The position numbers and the translations under genes were made by a program. A stretch of 11,703 nt of DNA from Paracoccaceae bacterium (lineage in GTDB: Bacteria > Pseudomonadota > Alphaproteobacteria > Rhodobacterales > Rhodobacteraceae), in assembly GCA_023254015.1 (NCBI GenBank), contig JALQYS010000466.1, positions 1 to 11,703 on the forward strand, given 5' to 3'. Under the pieces are notes generated by a model that had not been told where the DNA came from, made no database searches, and worked only from the letters and a program-made list of their open reading frames with translations. The first letter of the stretch is position 1. Every line of letters starts with the position of its first letter. This document shows positions 1 through 6,951 of the stretch, piece after piece.

Positions 1-270
1 CAAGGCACCTTGTGCGACGGCGTCCGTCGTGCGCGCCATCAGGGCACAAAGCGCGTCCTTCACCCCGGTGTGGTCGGTGACCAGCGGATCGAAACGCACG
101 AGCAGGTTGACATAGGCCGGAACCGCCTCGGCAAAGCCTGCAAAGGGGGTGGCCGCCAAAGCCCGGTCAAGCCGCAAGACGGCGGCATGGCAGGCGTCAT
201 CCAGCCGGTCGCCGAATTCAACCAGCAAGCCATGCTCGGCCACGGGCCGGAACAGGGGAAAGGCCGTCAT
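1..270 (-). CDS. pxpB: 5-oxoprolinase subunit B (PxpB/KipI family), partial, N-terminal 90 residues
   Basis: Second subunit of the PxpABC 5-oxoprolinase, which opens 5-oxoproline (pyroglutamate) to glutamate using ATP; cytoplasmic. PxpB belongs to the KipI/AHS1 (allophanate hydrolase subunit 1-like) family and works with PxpC. Translating the minus strand from the ATG at 270 gives an uninterrupted frame to the window edge. It begins MTAFPLFRPVAEHGLLVEFG and continues with the family features: an LLVEFGD strand (residues 15-21), an LDRAL helix (residues 34-38), and VPAY followed by LLVRFDPLVTD (about residues 51-67). The start ATG overlaps the stop of pxpA in an ATGA, so translation is probably coupled. 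The gene runs off the left edge, so about 60% of a typical 220-240 residue protein is missing; pxpC is expected beyond it. Family identity is fairly secure from position plus motifs. Confidence 0.85.
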   Translation of the reverse strand, partial: MTAFPLFRPVAEHGLLVEFGDRLDDACHAAVLRLDRALAATPFAGFAEAVPAYVNLLVRFDPLVTDHTGVKDALCALMARTTDAVAQGAL

Positions 271-1019
271 TTGAGGAAGGGGGTTGGCGGCAGGCCCGCT
301 GCCGTCAAACGGGCGCGGATCTCGGTGGCCATGGCCACGGCCTCGGGGCTGTCACCATGCACACAGATCGACTGCGCCGCCAGCGGGATCGGATCGCCGC
401 CGACGACCGGCATCAAACCGGTTTCAAGAAAGCGGATCAGCCGGTCGACAGCCTGTTCGGCACCATGGATCATGGCATCAGGACGTGCGCGGGGCACAAG
501 GCGGCCATTGGGCAGATAGGCCCGGTCGGCAAAGATTTCGGAATAGGTCGGAAGCCCCGCCGCACGGCCCGCCGCCTCCAGCTCGGTGCCCGAGATGGCA
601 AGGATCGCCAGATTTCCGGGCAGCGCCCTGACCGCGGCGGCAATGGCGTCGGCCACCTCGCGCCGGTCGGCGGCCAGATTGGCCAGCGCGCCATGTGCCT
701 TGACATAGGCCACCCGTGCCCCGGCAAGCGCCGCCACCCCCTGCAGCGCCCCCACCTGCGCGGCCACCATGCGGGCGATTTCATCAGGCTCCATCGGGAT
801 CACCCGGCGGCCAAAGCCCAGACGGTCGGCATAGCCCGGATGCGCGCCGATGGTGACGCCGCGCTCGGTCGCCAGCCGCAGCGTGGTGAACATGGTGTCG
901 GGGTCGCTGGCATGGCCGCCACAGGCGATGTTGGCCGAGGTCACAAGGCCCAGCATCGCCGCGTCATTGCCCATAGCCCAGGGGCCAAAGCCCTCACCCA
1001 GATCGGAATTCAGATCCAT
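267..1019 (-). CDS. pxpA: 5-oxoprolinase subunit A (PxpA, LamB/YcsF family)
   Basis: Subunit of the ATP-dependent 5-oxoprolinase PxpABC, which recycles the damage product 5-oxoproline to L-glutamate; cytoplasmic. The 250-residue protein has the usual family length and block order: DLNSDLGEGFG (2-12), NIACGGHASDP (30-40), GAHPGYADRLGFGRR (58-72), YVKAHGAL (105-112), FADRAY with LVPR (163-177) and SICVHGD (217-223). Some usually conserved positions differ: ACGGHAS instead of the common ACGFHAG, and VKAHGALAN instead of VKPHGALYN, so it is a somewhat diverged member. A G-rich ribosome binding site (GGGGG, about 7 bases before the ATG) supports the start. Its stop overlaps the pxpB start (ATGA). 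It lies 55 bases after sulP with no obvious terminator between, so it may be read from the sulP promoter. Confidence 0.93.
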   Translation of the reverse strand: MDLNSDLGEGFGPWAMGNDAAMLGLVTSANIACGGHASDPDTMFTTLRLATERGVTIGAHPGYADRLGFGRRVIPMEPDEIARMVAAQVGALQGVAALAGARVAYVKAHGALANLAADRREVADAIAAAVRALPGNLAILAISGTELEAAGRAAGLPTYSEIFADRAYLPNGRLVPRARPDAMIHGAEQAVDRLIRFLETGLMPVVGGDPIPLAAQSICVHGDSPEAVAMATEIRARLTAAGLPPTPFLK

Positions 1020-1074
1020 CGTATACCCCCATCGACGGCCAGATTGCCGCGACGGGCGGGGCGCGTCCAGCCCT

Positions 1075-2811
1075 TCAATCGGGTTTGGTCAGCGTTGCAA
1101 AGGCCTCGTGCTGGCTCAGGAAAACCCGGCCGGTCAGATGCGACAGGAACGGCGTGCGCTGCAGCCTGTCCATCACCGGGCCCTTCACCTCGGACAGGTG
1201 AAGCGCGATCCCCCGGTCACGCAAATGCTGGTTCAGCGCCTCAAGCGTTTCCAGCGCCGTCAGGTCGATTTCATTCACGGCCGAACACATCAGCACCACA
1301 TGGCGCAGGGCAGGGTCATCGGCGGTGCGGTCAAGGATCAGGTCCTCCAGAAACCGGGTGTTTGCGAAATACAGGCTTTCATCCACCCGCAGCGTCACGA
1401 CCGACGGATCGGTGATGACCTTGTGGCGCAGGATGTTGCGGAAATGCTCGGTGCCCGCGACCAGCCCCACCTCGGCCACATGCGGGCGCGAGGTGCGCCA
1501 CAGATGCAGGCCGATCGACAGGATCACGCCGGTGGAAATCCCGGCCTCGACACCAAAGATCAGGGTAACAAGGATGGTGCCAGCCACGGCGGCGAAGTCG
1601 GCACGGCAGCAGCCGAAGGTGCGGCGCAGGATCGACAGATCGACAAGCCCCAGAACGGCAACGATGATGGTCGCGGCAAGCGTCGCCTTGGGCAGGAAAT
1701 ACAGCAGCGGCGTCAGCGCAAGGCCCGCAACCGCCAGACCAAGCGCGGTCAGGATGCCCGCGGCGGGGGTTGCCGCGCCGGCATCGGCATTCACGACCGA
1801 CCGGGCAAAGCCGCCCGTCACCGGAAAGCCGCCGCTGAAGCCTGCCGCAAGGTTCGCGGCGCCAAGGCCGATCAGCTCTTGATCGGGCTGGATGCGCTGA
1901 CGCTTGCGGGCCGCGAGGGTCTGCGCGACCGAGACCGACTCGACAAATCCGATGACCGAGATCAGCAGCGCCGGCAACGCCAGTTCGGCGATGAGCGCGG
2001 GCGAGAAGGCGGGCAAGGTGAGGGGCGGCAAGGCGGCGGGCACCGTGCCCACAACCGCCACGCCCTTGGCCTCCCAGCCCAGCGCCCAGACGGCAAGGGT
2101 CGCGACCACGACGGCCAGCACCGGACCGGCCTTGGTCAGGGCGTCGGACAGAACCGGCCCAAGACCCAGACGGCGCAAGGAGGCCTTCATCGACCGCCGC
2201 ACCCAGAACAGAAAGGCCAGCGACAGCCCGCCGATCAGCGCGGTGCGCGGGTTCACGGCGGCCAGCTTTGCGCCAATCCCGTCAAGCAATTCGGGCAGCG
2301 ACGCGCCCTTGAGGCCGATGCCCAGAAGCGGCCCAAGCTGACCCAGTGCGATCAGGATCGCCGAGGCGGTGATGAAGCCCGCGATCACCGGATGTGACAG
2401 GAAATTCGCGATGAACCCCAGCCGCAAAAGCCCCATCGCCAGCAGCATCGCCCCCGACAGCGCGGCCAGCGTCAGGGCGGCGCTGGCATAGTCTGCGGTG
2501 CCCGCCTCGGCCACCTGGCCCAGCGCGGCGGCCGTCATCAAGGACACCACCGCCACCGGCCCCACGGCAAGGACTCGGCTGGATCCAAACAGCGCATAGG
2601 CGATGATCGGCAGGATCGAGGCATAGATCCCGGCCTCGGGCGGCATTCCGGCCAGCATGGCATAGGCCAGAGATTGCGGGATGAGCATGATCGTGACGAT
2701 GACCGCGGCCAGGCCATCCGCCGAGAAATCACCCCGCGAATAGGCCCGCGCCCAGACGCGGATCGGCAGGGCCTTGTCAAGAAGGGCAGCAGAGGGGATC
2801 AGCCGGGTCAT
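1075..2811 (-). CDS. SulP family inorganic anion transporter with C-terminal STAS domain
   Basis: Inner-membrane anion transporter of the SulP/SLC26 family; family members carry sulfate, bicarbonate or dicarboxylates, and the substrate cannot be read here. The 578-residue length is normal. Residues ~30-440 are strongly hydrophobic and hold the family signatures: DGLAAVIVTIMLIPQSLAYA (32-51), a first-domain AGMPPEAGIYAS block (54-65), VGPVAVVSL (83-91), GFVESVSVAQTLAARK (288-303) and FSGGFPVTGGFARSVVN (325-341). Residues ~465-575 form a cytoplasmic STAS domain, with a core strand LRVDESLYFAN (474-484) and the VVLMCSAVNEIDLTALETL region (505-523). It stands apart from the operon to its right: it has its own predicted promoter, whose -10 overlaps an ATTC-N8-GAAT palindrome. 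That fits control by a persulfide-sensing ArsR repressor and hints at sulfite or sulfate traffic, but this is inference. The ribosome binding site before the ATG at 2811 is weak (AGGCG). Confidence 0.93.
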   Translation of the reverse strand: MTRLIPSAALLDKALPIRVWARAYSRGDFSADGLAAVIVTIMLIPQSLAYAMLAGMPPEAGIYASILPIIAYALFGSSRVLAVGPVAVVSLMTAAALGQVAEAGTADYASAALTLAALSGAMLLAMGLLRLGFIANFLSHPVIAGFITASAILIALGQLGPLLGIGLKGASLPELLDGIGAKLAAVNPRTALIGGLSLAFLFWVRRSMKASLRRLGLGPVLSDALTKAGPVLAVVVATLAVWALGWEAKGVAVVGTVPAALPPLTLPAFSPALIAELALPALLISVIGFVESVSVAQTLAARKRQRIQPDQELIGLGAANLAAGFSGGFPVTGGFARSVVNADAGAATPAAGILTALGLAVAGLALTPLLYFLPKATLAATIIVAVLGLVDLSILRRTFGCCRADFAAVAGTILVTLIFGVEAGISTGVILSIGLHLWRTSRPHVAEVGLVAGTEHFRNILRHKVITDPSVVTLRVDESLYFANTRFLEDLILDRTADDPALRHVVLMCSAVNEIDLTALETLEALNQHLRDRGIALHLSEVKGPVMDRLQRTPFLSHLTGRVFLSQHEAFATLTKPD

Positions 2812-2834
2812 GGGGCGCCTGTCAGGTCAAAAAT

Positions 2835-2854
2835 ACATTCGATAAATAGAATGT
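2835..2854. promoter_or_regulatory. Palindromic operator ATTC-N8-GAAT (SqrR/BigR-like) before sulP
   Basis: The 20-base element ACATTCGATAAATAGAATGT has perfect 6-base arms (ACATTC/GAATGT) around an AT-rich 8-base core, in otherwise GC-rich DNA. ATTC-N8-GAAT is the half-site spacing reported for the sulfide/persulfide-sensing ArsR-family repressors SqrR (Rhodobacter) and BigR/YgaV. Here it covers the predicted -10 box of the sulP promoter, the expected place for a repressor. No arsR-type regulator gene is in the window, so the regulator would act from elsewhere. The match to the motif is direct; the identity of the binding protein is inferred. Confidence 0.65.
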
Positions 2855-2871
2855 GTTTGCCCGCCCCGCAA
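2843..2871 (-). promoter_or_regulatory. Predicted sigma-70-type promoter of the sulP transporter gene
   Basis: On the minus strand a -35-like TTGCGG (2871-2866) and a -10-like TATTTA (2848-2843) are separated by exactly 17 bases. The -10 lies inside the palindrome at 2835-2854. The implied start of transcription would be near 2836, about 25 bases before the ATG at 2811. The -35 is only a fair match, so this is a prediction from sequence. Confidence 0.5.
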
Positions 2872-2895
2872 CCCCCTCTGGCGAATATGGCGGCC

Positions 2896-3750
2896 TCAGG
2901 CCCGTGTCAGGTCGATCAGCGCGCGCGACAGATCGGACGTGCCATCGGCGAGATCAAGGATCACGTCGAAATGGTTCCGCCCGTCAATCCGCATCAGGGG
3001 CCAGCCGGTCAGGGCGGCATAGGCCTCGGACTGGCGGTGGAAACCGGGCGCCTCGCCCTTGCCCGCGGCCAAAGCCACGACGCCGCGCAGACCAAGTGGG
3101 GGATGCCGCATGGGGCTCTGCGCCAGTTCGTCGGGGCTAAAGCGCATCCAGTCCTGCACATGGCTAGCGGCAAGCGGCGCAAGTTCAAACAGGCCCGAGA
3201 CTGGCAGACAACCGTGCAACGGCTGGTCCGGCAGGCCATGGGCCGCCTGCCAGCCGGGCTGCGCCATGGCCGCCGCGAGATGCCCCCCCGCCGACGAGCC
3301 CGTGACCACGATGCGCGAGCGGTCGATCCCCAGATCGGCCGCATTCTTCCAAAGCCAGGCGATGGCGCGGCGACATTCCTCGACGATCTGGGTGATCGAA
3401 TTGGCCGGGGCCAGCCGGTAATCCGGCACGGCGCAGGCAATGCCTTGGTCGGCCAGCATCCGGCCGGCAAAACCGGAGTGATCCCGATCCAGCGCCCGCC
3501 AATAGCCGCCGTGGATGAACACCACCACCGGGCGGCTTTCGCCCGGGCGGGTGCCGTAGAGATCCAGCTTCAACCCGGTTTCGGGGCAAAACTCATGGGT
3601 GGAAAAACCGGCGTCACTGCCTTGCGCGGCCTCGGTCAGGCTGCGGTATTGCCCGATGATCCGGGCGAATTCGGCATCCGACACGGTCGCGCGCGCCGTG
3701 TAATCGGCGTCCAACTGGGCGCGGGGCAAAAGGGCTTCGTCTTGCAGCAT
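2896..3750 (-). CDS. Alpha/beta hydrolase, kynurenine-formamidase-like
   Basis: Predicted cytoplasmic serine hydrolase of 284 residues with the alpha/beta-hydrolase fold. The oxyanion motif HGGYW (80-84) is the form seen in arylformamidases of the AFMID type and related BD-FAE-like esterases. The nucleophile elbow is GSSAG (151-155, Ser153), followed by GH. His260 in GRNHFDV is the likely catalytic histidine, and Glu233 in a GKGEAPGFHRQS block (229-240) sits where the acid is expected. No signal peptide is seen. The ATG overlaps the stop of the aspartate dehydrogenase-like gene (TGATG), so it is the last gene of the operon and probably translationally coupled. Next to a 3-hydroxyanthranilate dioxygenase, N-formyl or other N-acyl amide hydrolysis is plausible (formylkynurenine, or an amide of an aminobenzoate), but a carboxylesterase or a ring-fission-product amidase is possible. 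The fold is certain; the substrate is not. Confidence 0.85.
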   Translation of the reverse strand: MLQDEALLPRAQLDADYTARATVSDAEFARIIGQYRSLTEAAQGSDAGFSTHEFCPETGLKLDLYGTRPGESRPVVVFIHGGYWRALDRDHSGFAGRMLADQGIACAVPDYRLAPANSITQIVEECRRAIAWLWKNAADLGIDRSRIVVTGSSAGGHLAAAMAQPGWQAAHGLPDQPLHGCLPVSGLFELAPLAASHVQDWMRFSPDELAQSPMRHPPLGLRGVVALAAGKGEAPGFHRQSEAYAALTGWPLMRIDGRNHFDVILDLADGTSDLSRALIDLTRA

Positions 3751-4529
3751 CAGATCACCAGAGGGGTTGCGCGGTTTTCGATCAGCCGCACCAGCGAAAG
3801 CGCGGTCAGGGCCGAGGATTTCGGGTTGCTTGCCAAAGGCGCGTTATCCAGCGTGATCTCCATGCGGCCAAAGGCGCCCTCGGCCACCACGCGGTGACGA
3901 TTGGCTTTCGCGGTGGGATCGGCGATCAGCCGCAGGGTTGTGGCCTCCGGCCCCAGACCGGCCAGCGCGGTTGTCAGAGCCACATTGGCGTTCTGTGGAA
4001 ACCGCCGCGCCGCCTCGCGCGCTGATCCTTCGAAAAACACATGCGGGGCCGTCAGGGCGGGCAGGTCACACAGGGTTTCGGCCTCGGTTCCCGCCCAGGC
4101 CAGCGCGGGCTTGGTCACCTCATGCGTGACGCGGTCAAGCGGCAGGCGGGCGGCGGCGGAAAGCGCATCCATACCGCCCAAGGCACCCGGCGGAATCAGC
4201 ACCTGCCTGCCGTTGACACGGGCAAGCGACAAAAGCCGGTCAAGCGCCCCATCCTCGGCAAAGGCCGAGGTGGAGGCCGGGGCGAAATCGGCGCCCGAGG
4301 CCAGAGCCGCCTCGCCCCAGTGCAGGACGGCAGCACGGCCCGCGGTCTCGACCACCAGATCGGGGTGAAAATTGGCCAATGCCGCCGGGTCGGTTATTGC
4401 CGGGCAAGGCAGGTCGCGCGCGGGGTTGCGCAGGGCGACGGCCACCAGATCAACCGGCGCCTTTCGGGCGGTCAGAAGCCGCGCCACCTCGGCGCCGATG
4501 GCGCCCCATCCGATCAGAACCAGCCGCAT
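3750..4529 (-). CDS. L-aspartate dehydrogenase family protein (NadX-like)
   Basis: NAD(P)-dependent dehydrogenase of 259 residues, near the usual ~265. Family members interconvert L-aspartate with iminoaspartate/oxaloacetate plus ammonia; NadX versions feed NadA for quinolinate. The N-terminal Rossmann motif is GWGAIG (7-12). The catalytic domain shows PPGALGGMDAL (113-123), FPQNANVALTTALAGLG (177-193), LIADP (201-205), the NRHRV block whose His212 matches the family's catalytic histidine, GAFG (218-221) and NPKSSALTALSLVR (235-248). The middle part is less typical: ETAGRAAV (61-68) and ASTSAFAED (85-93) where many homologues have ECAGH and a GALAD-like block. It overlaps livF upstream and the hydrolase gene downstream, both by TGATG, and no nadA or nadC is near. 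In this setting a catabolic role, reducing or releasing ammonia from an imino or amino acid made after ring cleavage, is more likely than NAD synthesis, but that is inference. Confidence 0.85.
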   Translation of the reverse strand: MRLVLIGWGAIGAEVARLLTARKAPVDLVAVALRNPARDLPCPAITDPAALANFHPDLVVETAGRAAVLHWGEAALASGADFAPASTSAFAEDGALDRLLSLARVNGRQVLIPPGALGGMDALSAAARLPLDRVTHEVTKPALAWAGTEAETLCDLPALTAPHVFFEGSAREAARRFPQNANVALTTALAGLGPEATTLRLIADPTAKANRHRVVAEGAFGRMEITLDNAPLASNPKSSALTALSLVRLIENRATPLVI

Positions 4530-5230
4530 CAGACCCCCACCCAGCTCTGCACCCGGTCATGGTCGCGGGTCAGATCCGCGCCGGTGCCGGTCCAGACGGT
4601 CGTGCCCTTTTCCAGAATGAAATGCCGGTCGGCCAGACGCTTCAACACGGAAAAGGTCTTGTCGATCAACAGGATCGACTGGCCCTCGTTCTTCAACCGC
4701 TCCACCACATGCCAGATTTCGGCGCGGATCACGGGGGCCAGCCCTTCGGTCGCCTCATCAAGGATCAAAAGGCGCGGGTTGGTCATCAGCGCACGGCCCA
4801 CCGCCAGCATCTGCTGCTCGCCGCCAGAAAGCGTGCCGGCCAATTGTCCGGCGCGTTCGCCCAGACGGGGAAAGAGGTCATAGATGCGGGCCAGCGTCCA
4901 GGGCGATTTGCCGCCCAGCCGGTTTGCCGCTGTGGCAACCAGATTTTCGCGCACGGTCAGGGTCGAGAAGATCTGGCGTCCTTCGGGCACCAGACCAAAA
5001 CCCAGCCGTGCGACCTTTTCCGGCGCAAGGCCGCCAATCGCCCGGCCGTCATATTCCACCGCCCCGCCCTTGGGGGGCAAAAGGCCCATGATGGCCCGCA
5101 CGGTGGTGGTCTTTCCCATGCCGTTGCGACCCATCAGGGTGACCACCTCGCCATCCTTGATGTCCAGCGAGATGTCGAACAGAACCTGAGACGCCCCATA
5201 CACCGCCTGCAATCCCTTGACTGACAGCAT
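4529..5230 (-). CDS. livF: HAAT-family ABC transporter ATP-binding protein (LivF-like)
   Basis: One of two cytoplasmic ATPases powering the LivHM importer. The 233-residue length is standard for LivF. Walker A is GRNGMGKTT (34-42), the Q-loop region is VPEGRQIF (81-88), the signature is LSGGEQ (134-139), and Walker B is LLILDEA (154-160) followed by TEGLAP (161-166), typical of LivF. The H-loop region reads LLIDKTF (187-193), where most LivF proteins have a VEQN-like sequence. I recall IDKN-type variants in HAAT importers from proteobacteria, so this may mark a subfamily rather than a defect. The ATG overlaps the livG stop in a TGATG, and its own stop overlaps the aspartate dehydrogenase-like gene in the same way. 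This ties that enzyme to the transporter in expression. The cargo cannot be deduced from this subunit. Confidence 0.94.
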   Translation of the reverse strand: MLSVKGLQAVYGASQVLFDISLDIKDGEVVTLMGRNGMGKTTTVRAIMGLLPPKGGAVEYDGRAIGGLAPEKVARLGFGLVPEGRQIFSTLTVRENLVATAANRLGGKSPWTLARIYDLFPRLGERAGQLAGTLSGGEQQMLAVGRALMTNPRLLILDEATEGLAPVIRAEIWHVVERLKNEGQSILLIDKTFSVLKRLADRHFILEKGTTVWTGTGADLTRDHDRVQSWVGV

Positions 5231-5979
5231 CAGGCGTCCTCCTCTCCCAGATAGGCTTCGCGAACCGCCGGGTTGGCGCGGATGTCATCGGCCGTTCCCG
5301 CCGCGATGATCCGCCCATAGACCAGAACCGAAATCCGGTCGGCCAGCGCAAAGACCGCCTCCATGTCATGCTCGACCAGAAGCATCGCACATTCGCCCCG
5401 CACCGCGCGCAGGGCCTCGATCATCTGCTGACTTTCCACATGGCCCAGACCCGCCATCGGTTCGTCCAGCAACAGCACCCGCGGGCGTTGGGCCAATGCC
5501 ATCAGAAGCTCTAGCTGCTTTTTCTCGCCATGCGCCAGATCGGCCACCTTCACCGCCGCCCGCCCCCCAAGGGAAGAGCCACGCAGCACCTCATCCGCTT
5601 CGTCCCAGACCTCGGCCCGTTTCGCGGCCCGGTCAAAAATGCGGAAATTGCCGCCCTCGCGCGCCTGAATGGCCAGACCAAGGTTTTCCCGCACGGTCAT
5701 GTCGTCCAGAAGCGAGGTGATCTGGAACGTCCGCCCCAGCCCCAGTGCCACCCGCTCGGCCGGGGGGAGGCGCGTGATGTCACGACCCGCAAGGTGGATG
5801 TGGCCCGCGTTCGGGATCAACTCGCCACAGATCTGGTTGATCAGCGTCGATTTTCCCGCGCCGTTCGGACCGATCAGCGCGTGGATCTCGCCGGTGTCGA
5901 CGGTCAGCGACACGTTGTCGGTGGCCGTCAGCCCGCCAAAGGTTTTCACAAGGCCCGAGATATCCAGAACATGGCTCAT
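5230..5979 (-). CDS. livG: HAAT-family ABC transporter ATP-binding protein (LivG-like)
   Basis: Cytoplasmic ATPase partner of LivF, 249 residues. The start is the ATG at 5979, which overlaps the livM stop (ATGA). The same frame stays open further upstream, but that stretch is the shadow of livM and has no family similarity. Walker A is GPNGAGKST (37-45), the Q-loop is RTFQ (83-86), the signature is LAHGEKKQLE (148-157, with HGE in place of the canonical SGG), and Walker B is VLLLDEP (168-174), then AGLG. The H-loop VEHDM (202-206) carries the switch histidine. The C-terminal RANPAVREAYLGEE tail is the typical LivG ending. The stop overlaps the livF start (TGATG). All catalytic elements are intact. 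Confidence 0.95.
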   Translation of the reverse strand: MSHVLDISGLVKTFGGLTATDNVSLTVDTGEIHALIGPNGAGKSTLINQICGELIPNAGHIHLAGRDITRLPPAERVALGLGRTFQITSLLDDMTVRENLGLAIQAREGGNFRIFDRAAKRAEVWDEADEVLRGSSLGGRAAVKVADLAHGEKKQLELLMALAQRPRVLLLDEPMAGLGHVESQQMIEALRAVRGECAMLLVEHDMEAVFALADRISVLVYGRIIAAGTADDIRANPAVREAYLGEEDA

Positions 5980-6947
5980 TTCCGGCCCCCCAGCTTGCGG
6001 AACAGCGCCATCAGACCACCCCGTGAGGTCAGGACAACCACCAAAAGCAGGATGCCCACAGGCAGCATCCAGTGTTCGGTATAGCGCGCCAGCGTGGTTT
6101 CCAGCGTGAACAAGGCACCGGCCCCGATGAAAGGCCCGGCCAGCGTGCCGACACCGCCCAGAATGACCATCACCATCAACTCGCCCGAACGGCTCCAATG
6201 CATCATGTCGGGCGAGGCAAAGCGCAGGAAGTTCACCATCAACGCCCCCGCCAGCCCCGCGCCCATGCCCGACAGGATGAAGGCCATCAGCTTGTAGCGG
6301 TAGGTCGAGATGCCCATGGCGGCCATGCGCCGTTCGTTCTGCCGTATGCCGGCGATGATCTGGCCAAAGGACGAATGCACCAGCCGCCGCAGGAACAGGT
6401 AATAGGCGGCAGCAAAGACCAGAACCACCCAATACAGCGTCGCCTTGTCCTTCATGTTCAGCCCCGGCAGGGAATTTGTGCGCCGCACCATGATGCCATC
6501 TTCGCCGCCGTAGGTTTTCAACGAGATGAACAGGAAGAAGAACATCTGCGCAAAGGCCAGCGTGATCATGATGAACTGCACGCCCCCGGTGCGCAGCGAC
6601 AGCGCGCCGACAAGGGCCGCCGCCAGCCCCGCGACGATGATCGCAGCCGGCAGCGTGATTAGCATCTGATCCGTGCCGGGGATGACGCCGAGAAAGGAGG
6701 TTCCGGCGTCAAAGTGGTGATACAGGATCCCCACCACATAGCCGCCAATCCCAAAGAATGCCGCATGGCCAAAGCTGACCATCCCGCCATAACCCAGGAT
6801 GAAGTTCAGGCTCGCCGCCGCCATGCCATAGATCAGCGCCTGCCCGACCAGTTTGGTCCAGCTGGATTGGCCCGTCAGCTCCGCCGCAAAAGGCACCAGC
6901 GCCAGAAGGACAAAGACCGCCAGAAGAACAAGGTTTTCGCGTTTCAT
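5976..6947 (-). CDS. livM: HAAT-family ABC transporter permease (LivM-like)
   Basis: Inner-membrane permease, 323 residues, forming the translocation path with LivH. The start is the ATG at 6947 (MKRENL), preceded by a GGGGATAAGG ribosome binding region and lying 4 bases after the livH stop. An alternative frame start 17 codons earlier would overlap livH and adds a non-membrane arginine-rich stretch, so I reject it. A hydrophobic segment (~6-22) is followed by the typical SLNFILGYGGMVSFGHAAFFG block (46-66), more membrane helices, and the cytoplasmic coupling (EAA-type) loop near IAGIRQNERRMAAMGISTYR (198-217). The later VILGGVGTLAGPFIGA segment (261-276) is also typical. The stop overlaps livG by ATGA. 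Confidence 0.95.
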   Translation of the reverse strand: MKRENLVLLAVFVLLALVPFAAELTGQSSWTKLVGQALIYGMAAASLNFILGYGGMVSFGHAAFFGIGGYVVGILYHHFDAGTSFLGVIPGTDQMLITLPAAIIVAGLAAALVGALSLRTGGVQFIMITLAFAQMFFFLFISLKTYGGEDGIMVRRTNSLPGLNMKDKATLYWVVLVFAAAYYLFLRRLVHSSFGQIIAGIRQNERRMAAMGISTYRYKLMAFILSGMGAGLAGALMVNFLRFASPDMMHWSRSGELMVMVILGGVGTLAGPFIGAGALFTLETTLARYTEHWMLPVGILLLVVVLTSRGGLMALFRKLGGRK

Positions 6948-6951
6948 GGCC

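Noticed and set aside
1020..1074. Terminator or promoter between sulP and pxpA
   Set aside because: Only a 4-base weak stem can be drawn and no promoter boxes stand out; nothing supportable beyond a ribosome binding site.
850..2397. Long plus-strand open frame opposite sulP and pxpA
   Set aside because: Low-complexity R/G/Q/H-rich shadow of two secure genes; no domain.
2812..2895. Terminator after the hydrolase gene
   Set aside because: The gap has G-rich and C-rich runs and the operator palindrome, but no stem followed by a T run on the minus strand.
5980..6432. Upstream extension of the LivG frame (about 150 extra residues)
   Set aside because: It is the shadow of livM in another frame; similarity to ABC ATPases begins only at MSHVLD (5979).
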